Source: Pseudomonadota bacterium
GTDB lineage: Bacteria > Pseudomonadota > Gammaproteobacteria > Xanthomonadales > Xanthomonadaceae
Reading direction: 5' to 3'
Assembly (NCBI GenBank): GCA_023439425.1
Contig: JAEXNZ010000250.1
Span: 1 to 6,741 of the forward strand
Length of the DNA: 6,741 bases
The position numbers were made by a program, and so were the translations under genes. The first letter of the stretch is position 1. Every line of letters begins with the position of its first letter. Shown piece after piece: positions 6,620-6,741 of the stretch. The notes under the pieces are model-generated. The model searched no databases and was not told where the DNA came from. It worked only from the letters and a program-made list of their open reading frames with translations.

Positions 6620-6675
6620 TCGGGGGGCGGGGCAATGGGATCCTGGTTGGGGAAACGGACGGTGGCTGGGCGAAC
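6620..6675. other. Short 3' flank of the GGDEF-EAL gene
   Basis: These bases after the stop codon are G-rich and show no gene. No stem-loop followed by a T-run is visible, so no intrinsic terminator can be named. The SMAG-like head at 6676 may mark the start of a hairpin that would have served as the transcript's 3' structure. Confidence 0.4.

Positions 6676-6741
<66 letters not shown>

Overview
The window is high-GC DNA with gene content and codon use typical of the Xanthomonadaceae. Short GTAG-type palindromes resembling the SMAG repeats of Stenotrophomonas maltophilia occur at the left edge (1-23), between the first two genes (1204-1228) and, broken, at the right edge (6676-6683). Together these point to a Stenotrophomonas, most likely the S. 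maltophilia complex. The assignment is inferred from pattern and was not checked by any search.

Layout: a reverse-oriented SMAG palindrome (1-23) is followed by a non-coding leader of about 280 bases. Next is a plus-strand gene for an MpaB/Lcp-type (DUF2236) oxygenase (302-1207), whose stop codon lies inside a second SMAG hairpin. Convergent to it, on the minus strand, is a 706-residue M13 (neprilysin/PepO-type) zinc metallopeptidase lipoprotein (1251-3371). A 293-base divergent intergenic region (3372-3664) separates it from a plus-strand gene for a 984-residue membrane-bound PAS-PAS-GGDEF-EAL protein (3665-6619). In that protein the EAL phosphodiesterase site is complete and the GGDEF cyclase site is destroyed. 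The last ~120 bases carry no gene, and the final ~58 are dominated by a 36-base poly-G run that looks like a sequencing or assembly artefact.

The most informative regulatory signal is a perfect 16-base CRP/Clp-type operator, TGTGA-N6-TCACA, at 3476-3491 in the divergent region. In xanthomonads the CRP homologue Clp is a c-di-GMP receptor that leaves DNA when c-di-GMP is bound, and it controls extracellular enzymes. A Clp site between an exported peptidase and a predicted c-di-GMP phosphodiesterase suggests a feedback loop: the phosphodiesterase would lower c-di-GMP and so favour Clp binding at its own promoter region. The same region holds a weak FliA-like promoter match. It also holds a 14-codon upstream ORF with a good ribosome binding site, overlapping the start of the phosphodiesterase gene.

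No CRISPR array, mobile-element gene, tRNA or rRNA was seen. There is no clear evidence for a wholly new system. The interest lies in the c-di-GMP regulatory arrangement, the repeats and the damaged contig end.
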